Assembly (NCBI RefSeq): GCF_027706745.1
Contig: NZ_JAQFWP010000016.1
Coordinates: 1 to 64,000, forward strand
Length of the DNA: 64,000 bases
Direction: 5' to 3'
DNA from: Nocardiopsis suaedae
GTDB lineage: Bacteria > Actinomycetota > Actinomycetes > Streptosporangiales > Streptosporangiaceae
Each line of letters starts with the position of its first letter. The first letter of the stretch is position 1. The translations under genes and the position numbers were made by a program. The notes under the pieces are model-generated. The model made no database searches. It worked only from the letters and a program-made list of their open reading frames with translations, and was not told the DNA's origin. Positions 51,782 through 60,879 of the stretch are shown one piece after another.

Positions 51782-51838
51782 GGGAGAGCACCGCACGTCC
51801 CCTGGAGCACCGCGGTCCTCCCGGCGGCCCCCGGCGCC

Positions 51839-53578
51839 TCAGGCCTCCTCCTCCCGCCCCAGCTTGAACTCCGCCTTCACGCGCTTCTTCAGCAGCTTGC
51901 CCGCCGCGTTCCGCGGAAGCTCCTCGGACACGATCCGGATGTGCTCGGGGATCTTGAACGCCGCCAGCTTCGGCTCCAGGTAAGCACGCAGCCCCTCGAC
52001 GGTGAGCTCGGCGCCCGGCAGCAGGCCGACCACCGCGGCCACCTCCTCGCCGAACACCTCGTGCGGCACGCCCACCACCGCCACCTCGCCCACGGCGGGG
52101 TGGTCGTGGATGGCCGCCTCCACCTCGGCGCAGTACACGTTCTCGCCGCCGCGGATGATCATGTCCTTGGCGCGGTCGACGATGTAGAGGAACCCGTCCT
52201 CGTCCAGGCGCCCCAGGTCGCCGGTGTGCAGCCAGCCGTCCTTGAACGTCTCGGCGGTCGCCTCCGGGCGGTTCCAGTACCCGTGCACGATCCCCGGCCC
52301 GTTCAGCAGGACCTCCCCGACCTCGCCCGGCGGCAGCTCGGCGCCGTCCGGCCCGGCGACCTTGACGTCGACCACCGCCACCGGCAGCCCGGCGCTGTCG
52401 GGCCGCAGCAGGTAGTCGCTGCCGCCGTTGACCGTGGCGATCGCCGACGACTCGGTCAGCCCGTACCCCTGGCCCAGCATCAGCTCGTGCAGCCCCGAGC
52501 GGGCGCGCGAGACCAGCGCCGGGGCCGCGGGCGCGCCCCCGCTGGACAGCACCAGCAGGCTCGACAGGTCGTACTCGCCGAGCCGGGGCGAGGCGAGCAT
52601 CTGCGAGATCATCGCCGGGACCGCGGTGATGGCGGTGACCCGCTCGCGCTCGATCAGGCGCAGCGCCTCCTCGGCGTCCCACCGGTACATCAGCACCAGC
52701 GCCCCGCCCTTGGCCAGCGCCGGGTACATCACCGACTGGGCGCCGGTGGTGTGGAACAGCGGCACCGTGCACAGCACCGTCGCCGCGCCGACCGCGTCCA
52801 GGAACGCCTGGGCGTCGGGCATGTCCAGGCCGAGCCGCATGAGTGAGCGGATGCGCGCGTAGTCGGCGGAGATCTGGTTGGAGATCATGTTCCGGTGCGA
52901 GCCCACCGCCCCCTTGGGGCGGCCGGTCGTGCCGGAGGTGTAGAAGATGTTGGCCGGGTCGTCGGGGTGGAGGTCGGCCGCCGGGGGCTCGGCGTCCGGT
53001 GCCACCTCGCCCAGCACCTCCGGCCACGGGCGCGCCGTCTCCGGCAGGGGGCCGTCGGTGCGCACCGCGATCACCGGCAGGCCCAGGCGCGGCAGGGCCG
53101 CGCCCAGCGCGGCGATCCGCTCACCGTCGGCCACGAGCAGCTTCGCCCCGCTGTCGGTGAGGCCGAACTCCAGCTCCTCACCCTTCCACCACGCGTTGAG
53201 CGGGACGAGGACCGCGCCGATGGAGGCGGCCGCGTAGTAGGCGATCACCCATTCGGGGTAGTTGCGCAGCGCCAGCGCCACCCGGTCGCCCTTGGCGACC
53301 CCGTAGTCCTCGGCCATGCGCCGCGCCATGGTGGCGGCGTGCCGGTAGAAGTCGGCGTGGCCGAGGCGTTCGTCCCCGTACACCAGGGCGGGCGCGTCGC
53401 CGAAGTCCCGGCTCGCCTCCAGGGCCGCCCGGAGGGTGGGCGCCGCGTGCTTCCAGACCCGCGTGGGCACCCCGCCGACGTCGGCGATCTCGATCTCGTA
53501 GGGGCTTCCCGAATGGAGGAGGCGGGCGGTCACGGCGCCGATCGCGCGCACCGGTCGCTGGACGGGGGGTTCGGTCAT
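51839..53578 (-). CDS. Acyl-CoA synthetase (AMP-dependent, FadD-like)
   Basis: 579-aa adenylate-forming ligase that activates a carboxylic acid to its CoA ester. The P-loop is IFYTSGTTGRPKGAVGSHRN, A4-A5 motifs include GQGYGLTESS, the hinge region GWLHTGDLGRLDEDGF, and the catalytic Lys is in LPRNAAGKLLKKR near the C terminus. GGGAG lies 7 nt before ATG 53578. It follows the alcohol dehydrogenase gene by 81 bp on the same strand, with a hairpin between. Substrate is probably the acid formed by oxidation of an alcohol. Confidence 0.92.
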   Translation of the reverse strand: MTEPPVQRPVRAIGAVTARLLHSGSPYEIEIADVGGVPTRVWKHAAPTLRAALEASRDFGDAPALVYGDERLGHADFYRHAATMARRMAEDYGVAKGDRVALALRNYPEWVIAYYAAASIGAVLVPLNAWWKGEELEFGLTDSGAKLLVADGERIAALGAALPRLGLPVIAVRTDGPLPETARPWPEVLGEVAPDAEPPAADLHPDDPANIFYTSGTTGRPKGAVGSHRNMISNQISADYARIRSLMRLGLDMPDAQAFLDAVGAATVLCTVPLFHTTGAQSVMYPALAKGGALVLMYRWDAEEALRLIERERVTAITAVPAMISQMLASPRLGEYDLSSLLVLSSGGAPAAPALVSRARSGLHELMLGQGYGLTESSAIATVNGGSDYLLRPDSAGLPVAVVDVKVAGPDGAELPPGEVGEVLLNGPGIVHGYWNRPEATAETFKDGWLHTGDLGRLDEDGFLYIVDRAKDMIIRGGENVYCAEVEAAIHDHPAVGEVAVVGVPHEVFGEEVAAVVGLLPGAELTVEGLRAYLEPKLAAFKIPEHIRIVSEELPRNAAGKLLKKRVKAEFKLGREEEA

Positions 53579-53600
53579 GCGCACACTCCCTAGGGTCGGA

Positions 53601-53622
53601 CCCCGCCCGGGGCAGGGCGGGG
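53601..53622 (-). terminator. Intra-operon hairpin between dehydrogenase and synthetase genes
   Basis: CCCCGCCC (53601-53608) pairs with GGGCGGGG (53615-53622) around a 6-nt loop. It lies just after the alcohol dehydrogenase stop and 22 bp before the synthetase start. It may be a partial terminator lowering synthetase expression or a 3'-end stabiliser. Confidence 0.5.
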
Positions 53623-53659
53623 AGGGAACAGCGATCGGCCCCGTCCGGGGGCGCCCGGC

Positions 53660-54754
53660 TCAGGGGCCGAAGCGGACGAGCGACCTGCCGCCGCGCCCCT
53701 CCCGCATCCGGAGGAAGGCGTCGGGCAGGCCGTCCAGGCCGATCTCGTCGGTGACCATGGAGGCCAGGTCGAGCGAGCCGTCGCGGACGAGCCCGGCCAG
53801 GGCGGGCACGTCGCGTGCGGGGTCGGAGGAGCCGTAGACGCAGCCGCGCAGGGTGCGGGCGAAGTGGAACAGCTCCAGCGCGCTGAAGGAGAGCCGGTCG
53901 TCCTTGGCGCCCACGCCCACGACGGTGGCCGTGCCGCCGCGCCGGGTCATGCTCCAGGCGCTGCGGATCGCGGCCGAGGAGCCGACCACCTCGAAGGCGT
54001 GGTCGACGCCGCGGCCCTCGGTCAGGGCGCGGACCTCCTTGGCGGCGGCGTCGCCCGCCGTGACGAAGTGGGTGGCGCCCAGCGCGCGGGCGAGCTCCTC
54101 CTTGGAGGGGGAGACGTCGACGGCGATGACCGGGTCGGCCCCGGCGATGCGGGCGGCCTGCAGGGCCGCCAGCCCCACCCCGCCCAGGCCGATGACCGCG
54201 GCCGACTGTCCCGCGCGCACTCCGGCGGAGTTGGCGACCGCGCCCCAGCCGGTCAGGACGGCGCACCCCAGCAGTGCGGCGGCGCCCGGGTCGACGTCGC
54301 CGGGCAGGGGCACCAGGGCGTTCTCGGGGACGTTGGTCGCCTCGGCGAAGGCGGCGGTGCCCAGGCCGGCGTGCACGGGCGTGCCGTCGGGGAGGGCGGC
54401 GTAGGGCGTGCGCGCGGCCTCGCCGGAGCGCTCGCACAGGTACGGCTCGCCGTTGGCGCAGAACCAGCAGGCGCGGCAGGCGGGGGCCCAGTTCAGCACG
54501 ACGCGGTCGCCCGGGGAGGCGGAGGCGACGCCCTCGCCCACGGCCTCGACCGTGCCCGCGCCCTCGTGCCCGAGGACGGCGGGCATCGTCTGGGGGAGCG
54601 TGCCGTTGGACAGCGAGAGGTCGGAGTGGCACACGCCCGCGGCCGCCAGCCGGACCCGCACCTGCCCGGGGCCCGGTTCGGGGAGGACCACCTCGCCGAT
54701 GGCGGGGGGTTCCCCGACGGAGGTGAAGAGGGCGGCCCGGACGGTGGTGCTCAT
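53660..54754 (-). CDS. Zinc-dependent medium-chain alcohol dehydrogenase
   Basis: 364-aa oxidoreductase. Catalytic zinc ligands are in AAGVCHSD and VLGHEGAGTV; the structural zinc loop is the four-Cys ACRACWFCANGEPYLC. NAD(P) binds at AVIGLGGVGLAAL. The C-terminal half resembles the class III/NDMA-dependent alcohol dehydrogenases of actinomycetes. GGGAG precedes the ATG. Upstream is a TetR-type palindrome. With the acyl-CoA synthetase and dehydrogenases it would oxidise an alcohol for CoA-linked degradation, though the aldehyde dehydrogenase is not in this window. Confidence 0.9.
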   Translation of the reverse strand: MSTTVRAALFTSVGEPPAIGEVVLPEPGPGQVRVRLAAAGVCHSDLSLSNGTLPQTMPAVLGHEGAGTVEAVGEGVASASPGDRVVLNWAPACRACWFCANGEPYLCERSGEAARTPYAALPDGTPVHAGLGTAAFAEATNVPENALVPLPGDVDPGAAALLGCAVLTGWGAVANSAGVRAGQSAAVIGLGGVGLAALQAARIAGADPVIAVDVSPSKEELARALGATHFVTAGDAAAKEVRALTEGRGVDHAFEVVGSSAAIRSAWSMTRRGGTATVVGVGAKDDRLSFSALELFHFARTLRGCVYGSSDPARDVPALAGLVRDGSLDLASMVTDEIGLDGLPDAFLRMREGRGGRSLVRFGP

Positions 54755-54830
54755 GTGGCGTCTCCCGCGCGTGCGTGGCAGGGGGCGCGACGAGGGGGGC
54801 CGCGCCCCGGGGGTGTGCGCGAGCTTACAA

Positions 54831-54846
54831 TACCAACCGGTCGGTA
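54831..54846. promoter_or_regulatory. TetR-type operator upstream of alcohol dehydrogenase
   Basis: TACCAACCGGTCGGTA matches its own reverse complement at 14 of 16 positions around a central CCGG and fits the common TetR-family pattern TACCnACCGGTnGGTA. It is 76 bp from the dehydrogenase start; the only other flanking gene, the protease, ends before a terminator, so the operator serves the dehydrogenase operon. Confidence 0.65.
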
Positions 54847-54884
54847 ATCTAGGGGCGGGTCGGCCGGAGCCCTGGGAACGCCGG

Positions 54885-54917
54885 ACGGCGGCGCCCCCGA
54901 GGGGACGCCGCCGCCGT
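54885..54917 (-). terminator. Hairpin terminator after the S1 protease gene
   Basis: ACGGCGGCG (54885-54893) pairs with CGCCGCCGT (54909-54917), with inner CCCC/GGGG pairing. It starts 27 nt past the protease stop on the minus strand. Confidence 0.75.
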
Positions 54918-54943
54918 GAGGCAGGGGAATGGAGGACAGGGGG

Positions 54944-56071
54944 TCAGCCGGTGGTCAGGGACAGGCCCCACTGGCTGAGGATCGGGTTCACCGGCTGGAA
55001 GAAGGTGGTCCCGCCCCAGGAGCAGTTGCCCGAGCCGCCGGAGGTGACGCCCTGGGCCTGGTTGCCGCTCATCCAGGAGCCGCCGGAGTCGCCCGGCTCG
55101 GCGCACGCGGTGGTGCGGGTCAGGCCGTGGACGGCGCCCTGCGAGTAGTTGACGGTCTGGTTCTTGGCCTGGATGGTGCCGCAGTGCCAGCCGGTGGTCG
55201 AGCCGGAGCGGCAGACCGAGGCGCCCACGGACGCCTCCTGGCTGCCCCGGACGGTCACGCGGCCGCCGGAGTAGTTGTTCACGTAGGGGGAGGGGGTCCA
55301 GCCGGAGCTCGCCCGCACCCAGCCCATGTCACGGCCGGGGAAGATGGAGCCGGCCACGCGGCCCGACTCGCCGGCCGAGCCGCGCACGGAGGTGCCGGTG
55401 CTGCCGCAGTGCCCGGCGGTCACGAACCCGCCGGAGACCGAGAAGCCGATCGAGCAGCGGCTGTTGCCGGGGTAGTAGGCGTCGCCGCCCACGATCGCGG
55501 CGAAGGGCTCCGGCTTGGCGGCGCCCTCCTCGACGGTGACGTCGGCCGCGTCGACGCCGGCGTCGGCGACGAGGTCCTCGGCCAGGCCCTCGGCGCCGTC
55601 CACGGCCTCGACGACCACGGAGTTGGACTCCACGTCGACGTACCAGCCGGTCACCTTGTCGGAGACGCCGTCCTCGGCCTCGGCGTCCAGGTCGGCCATG
55701 ACGGCCTCCAGGTCGTCCTGGCTGGCCTCGACCACGCGGGCCTCGGCGCCGGCCGCCTCGACGGCCTCCACGGCGGAGGCGTCGGCGACCGAGACGGTCA
55801 GCTCGCGGGTATCGGTGTCGAAGACCGCGCCCGCGAACGCCGCGCCCGCGGCCTCCTGGGCGGCCTCCTGGACGGAGCGGGCGTCGGCTTCGGCGGTGAG
55901 CAGGTCATCGGCCTGGCCGGAGGCCACGCCCAGGTCGCGCTCCAGGGCCTGGGCCAGCGGCTCGGTGCCCTCGGGGAAGGCGTCGGCCTGGGCGCCGGTG
56001 GGGGCGGCGGCGATCAGGCCCACGGCCAGCGTCGATCCGCCGAGGAGGCGAATGAAGGGGGATTTCCGCAC
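54944..56071 (-). CDS. Secreted S1-family serine protease (alpha-lytic/Nocardiopsis alkaline protease type)
   Basis: 375-aa preproenzyme. Residues 1-30 are a Sec signal with an Ala-x-Ala end (GAQADA). A ~160-residue acidic prodomain acts as folding chaperone, and the mature enzyme of about 185 residues begins near AAIVGG (191-196). The catalytic triad is His221 (TAGHCG), Asp248 (GRDMGW) and Ser329 (GDSGGS). Six Cys make the three expected disulfides (206-222, 287-297, 323-350). The mature part closely follows Nocardiopsis proteases (SVCRSGSTTGWHCGTIQA, QGVTSGGSGNC). GTG start, preceded by AAGGAGTAAGG. Confidence 0.95.
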   Translation of the reverse strand: MRKSPFIRLLGGSTLAVGLIAAAPTGAQADAFPEGTEPLAQALERDLGVASGQADDLLTAEADARSVQEAAQEAAGAAFAGAVFDTDTRELTVSVADASAVEAVEAAGAEARVVEASQDDLEAVMADLDAEAEDGVSDKVTGWYVDVESNSVVVEAVDGAEGLAEDLVADAGVDAADVTVEEGAAKPEPFAAIVGGDAYYPGNSRCSIGFSVSGGFVTAGHCGSTGTSVRGSAGESGRVAGSIFPGRDMGWVRASSGWTPSPYVNNYSGGRVTVRGSQEASVGASVCRSGSTTGWHCGTIQAKNQTVNYSQGAVHGLTRTTACAEPGDSGGSWMSGNQAQGVTSGGSGNCSWGGTTFFQPVNPILSQWGLSLTTG

Positions 56072-56226
56072 GTTCCTTACTCCTTGCGGTGGGGAGTCAG
56101 CGAACTCGTCGAGCGGTCGGACGCCCGCCGTGCCTGCGGCCGGAGCCGGGCCGACGGGACGTCTTGGGGCACCCGGCCTTGTGGGCCGGGCGGAGTGTCC
56201 ACCGGACGATCGGTAAACAGTTCGCG

Positions 56227-56254
56227 ACTATAAGCGAATCGACCCGTTGAGCAA
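56227..56254 (-). promoter_or_regulatory. Candidate protease promoter
   Basis: On the minus strand TTGCTC (56249-56254) and TATAGT (56227-56232) are 16 bp apart. The stretch is AT-rich relative to its surroundings and would give a ~150-nt leader. A TTCGC...GCGAA repeat straddles the -10. Confidence 0.45.
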
Positions 56255-56480
56255 CACGGCTGTTGCACACCGTGCCTAGCGGAGGGCGGGTGGGGCGATA
56301 CACGGCGGTAGGGGGAGGCGGCGGGGCGCGCCTGTGGGTCCAACCTCCGGAACGGCTTTTAGCTGGGCCTTATCTCCGGTGGTCAGAGCGATCATGCTGG
56401 GCCCCATAAGAGGGAGGCCGGGCGAGGGCTAGAGGGGCTCGGCGGCCGGATGAGGCCAGGTGGTGTATACGGAGTGCAAT

Positions 56481-56498
56481 CACCTGGGGCTCCAGGTG
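56481..56498. promoter_or_regulatory. 7-4-7 inverted repeat upstream of TetR gene
   Basis: CACCTGG and CCAGGTG flank GGCT, 130 bp upstream of the TetR start. A further CCAGGTG lies just upstream near 56456-56462, giving a third half-site. It may be the TetR protein's operator. Confidence 0.45.
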
Positions 56499-56627
56499 TG
56501 ACGGTAGGACCTTTCCGGGGCGCCCGGCGCACGGGACCTCCGCCCCTCCCTCCGGTCCGTTCCCGCCCCGCCGTCCGGGCCGACCGGCAGGGGAGGGCCG
56601 CCGCGCGCCTCGATAGGGTCGTGCGCC

Positions 56628-57329
56628 GTGGGAACCAAGCACAGGCGGCTTCCGCGGGAGGTCCGCGAGCAGCAGATGATCGACGCCGCCATCCGCGTCT
56701 TCTCGCGCCGGGGCTACCACAGCGCCGGGGTGGAGGAGATCGCCGACGAGGCGGGCATCTCCAAGCCGATGGTCTACATCTACCTCGGCTCCAAGGAGGG
56801 CGTGTTCACCGCGTGCATCCGGCGCGAGGCCGACCGCCTGGTCGAGGCGGTCCGCGCGGGCGTGTCCGGGTGCGCGACGCCGGGAGAAGGGCTGTGGGCC
56901 GGCCTGCGGGCGTTCTTCGAGTTCGTCGCCGACAACAGGGAGAGCTGGATCGTCCTTTACCAGCAGGCCAGGACCCAGGGCGAGCCGTTCTCCCGGGAGG
57001 TCTTCCAGGCGCGCTGCAGGGTGATGGAGGAGATCACCTCCCTGGTGGTGACGGGCACGGCGACCGAGGGCGGCGGCCGCCTGGTCTCGGAGAAGGACGC
57101 CGAGGTCCTGGCCCACGTGGCGGCGGGCGCGGCGGACGCCTTGACCGACTGGCTCCTGCAACACCCCGAGGAGACCCCGGAGACCCTGACCAGGCGCATC
57201 GTGACCCTGGCCTTGGCCGGAGCCGAACGCTACGCGGCCTCGGGCGAGTCCGCCGCTTCCCCGGCCCCGCCGGAGGAACCGCCCGCAGGGGCGAATCCGG
57301 CCGGTGCCCCGATCGGCCCTGCCCACTGA
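56628..57329 (+). CDS. TetR/AcrR-family regulator
   Basis: 233-aa regulator. The HTH runs from about 12 to 60: REQQMIDAAIRVFSRRGYHS, then GVEEIADEAGISKPMVYIYL. The ligand domain begins near 75 and has ESWIVLYQQARTQGEPFSRE. The C-terminal 25 residues are Pro/Ala-rich. GTG start, weak AGGGTC upstream. No clear target gene lies beside it; the protease is 550 bp away and divergent, and the lipid-type operators at 50.5 and 54.8 kb are other possible targets. Confidence 0.87.
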   Translation: MGTKHRRLPREVREQQMIDAAIRVFSRRGYHSAGVEEIADEAGISKPMVYIYLGSKEGVFTACIRREADRLVEAVRAGVSGCATPGEGLWAGLRAFFEFVADNRESWIVLYQQARTQGEPFSREVFQARCRVMEEITSLVVTGTATEGGGRLVSEKDAEVLAHVAAGAADALTDWLLQHPEETPETLTRRIVTLALAGAERYAASGESAASPAPPEEPPAGANPAGAPIGPAH

Positions 57330-57351
57330 CCCGCCGGACGGGCGGGGGTGG

Positions 57352-57371
57352 GGGTGGCCGAGCCGCCACCC
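57352..57371. terminator. Hairpin between convergent TetR and PucR genes
   Basis: GGGTGGC (57352-57358) pairs with GCCACCC (57365-57371) around a 6-nt loop; an outer GCGGG/CCCGC can extend it. It lies 23 nt past the TetR stop and 83 nt before the PucR stop and could serve both. Confidence 0.55.
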
Positions 57372-57453
57372 TCCCGCACCGCGAGGGGCCCGGCACTCCG
57401 CGAGCAGGCCAAGGGAACCACCCCGCTCCGGACGGAACGGCCGGGCGGCGGCG

Positions 57454-59040
57454 TTATCCCCGACCGGTGTCCGGTATGCGTGTCACCGCGAACCACATCC
57501 GCATCCTCTGTTCCGGGTCGGACAGGTCGATGCCCAGATCCCTCTCTATCCTCCCGATCCGGTACCGCACGCTGTTCCTGTGCGCTCCCAGGTCGGCGGC
57601 GGTCCGGTCCCAGTTGCCGTTCCTCGCCAACCACGCGCGCAGGGTCTCCCGCAGCATCGCCGACGACTCGCCCTCTTCGGCCAACGGCCCCAGCAGCGCC
57701 CTGGCCGCCTTTCCCGCCGCCGCGGGGTCGATCGCCGCTTCGAGCGGGTCCTCCCTTTCCCGTGCCACCAAGGGACGGGCGGCCGCGCGCGCTCGGATCA
57801 GCAGGGCGGCGGCCTCCCCGTCGGCCCGGGGCAGCTCCGCCACCGTGACCGCTCTGCTCATCGCCCCGAGCCAGCCCCGGCGGTAGAGGGCGTCCAGTGC
57901 TTCGGTGGGCCCCTCGCCGTCCGAACCGGCCGAACCGTCCGACGAGGCACCGTCCGCCCGGTCGGCCACGACGGCGCGCAGCGGAACATCCCCGCCGGGG
58001 GTGCCCGGGTCCGCCAGTTCCGTACCGAGTGCGGCCGCCGCGTCGGCCGCCGCGGGGGCGGGGCCCCGGCCCGCCCGCACCGCGTGGAGGACGCGGAAGG
58101 TGTCCGGTGCCGTGTCGGCCGATCCGGATTCGGGAGAGAGGCCCCGGCCGGCCAGCGGAGCCACCAAGGGCGCCAGGTCCGGCGCGCCCTGCCCGTCGAG
58201 CAGCAGGCGGCACAGCAGCGGCCCCGGCACCGCCGCGGACGCCCCGCGTGAGAGCAGGCCGAGCAGCGCCACCGCCGTGCCCAGCACCGCCCGCTCGGCC
58301 ATGTCCAGCCGTGTAGGCCGCCCCAGCACCACCACCCCCTGCTCGCGCGGCGGCTCGCCCACCGCGTGCAGGAAGACCTGGTCCCCGCCGAGCGCCGCCT
58401 TGGCGCTGCGCGGCCCCCGCGGGCGGCGCAGCCGCTCGGCCAGCTCGGCCACCTCCGCCCCCAGGTCGCGCGGCGGCGACGCGGCGGTGAGGCGTGGGCC
58501 CACGTCCTGCCCGTCCAGAAGCACGGCCCAGCAGCCCAGCGCCCCGGCCAGAGTGGCCAGCACCCGCTCGTCCGGGGCGGCCGCCGTCACCGACCGCACC
58601 AGCGCGCGGTGGGCCTCGCTGACCCGCCGCACCTCCTCGACGCGTCCCTCCTCCACCAAGGCGCCCACCGCGCGCCCCACCGCCACGAACGGCGTCGACC
58701 GGGCGACCTCCACCAGCGCCAGCCCGTGCGCGGCGCACCGCTCCACCAGCTCTGCCGGGACCTCGTCGAAGACCGGCGTCACCCCGAACCCCAGGGCCCC
58801 TGCCCCGGCCCGCACCAGCCCCGACACATAGGCCTCAAGGTCGTCCGGGGCGGTGGACATGTTCACCCCGGCGGTGAGCACCAGCTCCCCGCCGATCAGG
58901 TAGGGGGCCGGGTCGCGCAGCTCGCTCACCGCCGCCCAGCGCACCGACGGCGGCTCATCCCCGGGCAGCACGACCGCGCGCAGACCCAGGTCGCGCCGGT
59001 CCAGCAGACGCTTGAGCGGGACGCTCCCGTCGCCGTGCAT
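57454..59040 (-). CDS. PucR-family transcriptional regulator
   Basis: 528-aa regulator with an N-terminal PucR-type sensor domain (about 10-130; LRDPAPYLIGGELVLTAGVN), a GGDEF-like linker region and a C-terminal HTH_30 domain. The HTH is NGNWDRTAADLGAHRNSVRY and is followed by RIGRIERDLGIDLSDPEQRM. PucR proteins usually control nitrogen-rich substrate catabolism such as purines or amines. It is divergent from the symporter of the guanidino-compound cluster and shares back-to-back promoters with it, so it is the likely regulator. GGGAAGG precedes the ATG. Confidence 0.9.
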   Translation of the reverse strand: MHGDGSVPLKRLLDRRDLGLRAVVLPGDEPPSVRWAAVSELRDPAPYLIGGELVLTAGVNMSTAPDDLEAYVSGLVRAGAGALGFGVTPVFDEVPAELVERCAAHGLALVEVARSTPFVAVGRAVGALVEEGRVEEVRRVSEAHRALVRSVTAAAPDERVLATLAGALGCWAVLLDGQDVGPRLTAASPPRDLGAEVAELAERLRRPRGPRSAKAALGGDQVFLHAVGEPPREQGVVVLGRPTRLDMAERAVLGTAVALLGLLSRGASAAVPGPLLCRLLLDGQGAPDLAPLVAPLAGRGLSPESGSADTAPDTFRVLHAVRAGRGPAPAAADAAAALGTELADPGTPGGDVPLRAVVADRADGASSDGSAGSDGEGPTEALDALYRRGWLGAMSRAVTVAELPRADGEAAALLIRARAAARPLVAREREDPLEAAIDPAAAGKAARALLGPLAEEGESSAMLRETLRAWLARNGNWDRTAADLGAHRNSVRYRIGRIERDLGIDLSDPEQRMRMWFAVTRIPDTGRG

Positions 59041-59166
59041 GGGCCCCCTTCCCGCCCGCCCGCACCCGCCGGACCCGCGCGTCCCCGCCCCGGCGCCCGG
59101 GGGTCTGCGCGGAGGGGTGGGCGGGACGGAACGGCCAGGCAGCGGGGCCGAGCTGTGCAGAACATC

Positions 59167-59198
59167 CAGTTACAGGCCAGCTTATGCGCCTTTAACGT
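59167..59198. promoter_or_regulatory. Back-to-back promoters between pucR and symporter genes
   Basis: Plus strand: TTACAG (59170-59175), 17 bp, TAACGT (59193-59198). Minus strand: TTAAAG (59190-59195), 17 bp, TAACTG (59167-59172). The two overlap almost completely, so only one polymerase can bind at a time. A regulator bound here would set the direction. Confidence 0.45.
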
Positions 59199-59266
59199 GC
59201 AGGAATCCGGTGATCCGGGTCTCGGACCCCCGTAGGCCAGGACACTCCCCCGTTCAAGGAGCACGC

Positions 59267-60805
59267 ATGACGATCGACCTCGCGGTGATCGCGCTCTACC
59301 TGTCGGGCATGGTCGCCCTCGGTTGGTGGGGCATGCGCCGCACCCGCGACCGGAGCGACTACCTGGTCGCAGGCCGCCGACTCGGCCCGTTCATGTACTC
59401 GGGCACCATGGCCGCCGTCGTCCTCGGCGGCGCCTCCACCATCGGAGGCGTCGGGCTCGGCTACACCTACGGCCTGTCCGGCGCCTGGATGGTCGGCGCG
59501 ATCGGCGCCGGCATCATCCTGCTGCACGCCTTCTTCGCGCGCCGCATCTCCCGCCTGCGCGTCTACACCGTGGCCCAGATGCTCGACCTGCGCTACGGCG
59601 GCAACTCCCGCGCCGTGTCCGGCCTGGTCATGTGGGGCTACACCTTCATGCTGACGGTGCCCTCCACGCTGGCCTTCTCCACCGTCTTCAGCGGGCTTTT
59701 CGACATGCCCCGCGCCGTCGCCATCATCCTCGGCGGCGCGATCGTGGTCACCTACTCCACCCTGGGCGGCATGTGGTCGGTGACGCTGACCGACATGGCC
59801 CAGTTCCTCATCAAGACCTTCGGCCTGCTGCTCATCCTCACCCCGGTGGCGGTCTGGCACGCCGGAGGGTTCTCGGGGATGCGCGAGGCCCTGGGCCCCG
59901 ACCACTTCGCCCCGTTCAGCATCGGCGGCGGCACGATCGCCACCTACTTCCTCATCTACGCGCTGGGGATCCTCATCGGCCAGGACATCTGGCAGCGCGT
60001 CTTCACCGGCCGCAACGACGCGACCGTCACCGGCGGCGGCCTGGGCGCCGGGGTCTACTGCCTGGTCTACGCCGTGGCCGGGGCGCTCATCGGCACCTCC
60101 GCCGCCGTGCTCTTCCCCGGGCTGGACAACCCCGACGACGCCTTCTCCCTCATCGTCGCCGACACCCTGCCGACCGGGCTGGCCGGACTGGTGCTGGCCG
60201 CCGCCCTGTCCGCGGTCATGTCGACGGCCAGCGGCGCCCTGATCGCCTGCTCGGCGGTGACCTCCACCGACCTGCTGCCGGAGGCCCGGCGGCTGTGGCG
60301 GCGCGGCGCCCCCTCCGGCGGCGCGGCCGAGGGGGAGCGCGACGAGGTCGCCTCCAACCGCATCACCACCCTCGTGCTGGGCGCCGGGACCATCGCCGTG
60401 TCCCTGCTGGTGGACGACGTGGTCGCCGGGCTGACCGTCGCCTACAACATCCTCGTGGGCGGCCTGCTCGTGGCCATCCTCGGCGGACTGGTGTGGCGCC
60501 GCGGCACCCGCCCGGGGGCGCTGGCCTCCATGCTCGTGGGCGCCGCGACCGTCATCGCCACCATGGCCGCCAAGGGGATGCTCGCCAACGAGGCCATCTA
60601 CTACGGCCTCGGCGCCTCGCTGGCCGCCTACATCGCGGTCAGCCTCGCCACCCGGCCGACCGAGCCCGCCGTCCTCGACGCCTGGCAGCGCCGCGTGCGG
60701 GGCGAGGCCGACGCGGGCGCCGACGGCCCCCGGCCCGGGGCCGGACCCGAATCCCCGAGCGCCGACCGGACGACCCCGGTGGCCTCCGACGAGGGCGCGG
60801 GCTGA
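59267..60805 (+). CDS. Sodium:solute symporter (SSS family)
   Basis: 512-aa inner-membrane Na+-coupled uptake protein with 13 helices. Conserved SSS blocks are [20 protein letters not shown], the helix-1 unwinding region [20 protein letters not shown] and [20 protein letters not shown]. The C-terminal 45 residues are hydrophilic. AAGGAG precedes the ATG. It is first of a plus-strand row (symporter, ureohydrolase, ThDP decarboxylase, NCS1 permease), with 74 bp before the next gene. A guanidino compound or amine substrate is inferred from the neighbours. Confidence 0.9.
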   Translation: MTIDLAVIALYLSGMVALGWWGMRRTRDRSDYLVAGRRLGPFMYSGTMAAVVLGGASTIGGVGLGYTYGLSGAWMVGAIGAGIILLHAFFARRISRLRVYTVAQMLDLRYGGNSRAVSGLVMWGYTFMLTVPSTLAFSTVFSGLFDMPRAVAIILGGAIVVTYSTLGGMWSVTLTDMAQFLIKTFGLLLILTPVAVWHAGGFSGMREALGPDHFAPFSIGGGTIATYFLIYALGILIGQDIWQRVFTGRNDATVTGGGLGAGVYCLVYAVAGALIGTSAAVLFPGLDNPDDAFSLIVADTLPTGLAGLVLAAALSAVMSTASGALIACSAVTSTDLLPEARRLWRRGAPSGGAAEGERDEVASNRITTLVLGAGTIAVSLLVDDVVAGLTVAYNILVGGLLVAILGGLVWRRGTRPGALASMLVGAATVIATMAAKGMLANEAIYYGLGASLAAYIAVSLATRPTEPAVLDAWQRRVRGEADAGADGPRPGAGPESPSADRTTPVASDEGAG

Positions 60806-60879
60806 CCGAGCCCGCCCGCCCGACACCAGCGCTGCCGACCGCAGCGGAAGCGAACGACAGACGAGAGAGGCCTGCGACG

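Larger units (their letters stand above)
56072..56627. other. Regulatory intergenic region between protease and TetR genes
   Basis: 555 bp without a gene. It holds the protease promoter and, nearer the TetR gene, a palindrome, both listed separately. No RNA gene was seen. Confidence 0.5.

Noticed and set aside
59041-59266. Possible guanidine riboswitch before the symporter gene
   Set aside because: No paired ACGR-loop hairpins or ykkC-like conserved core could be found in this leader. A covariance-model search would settle it.
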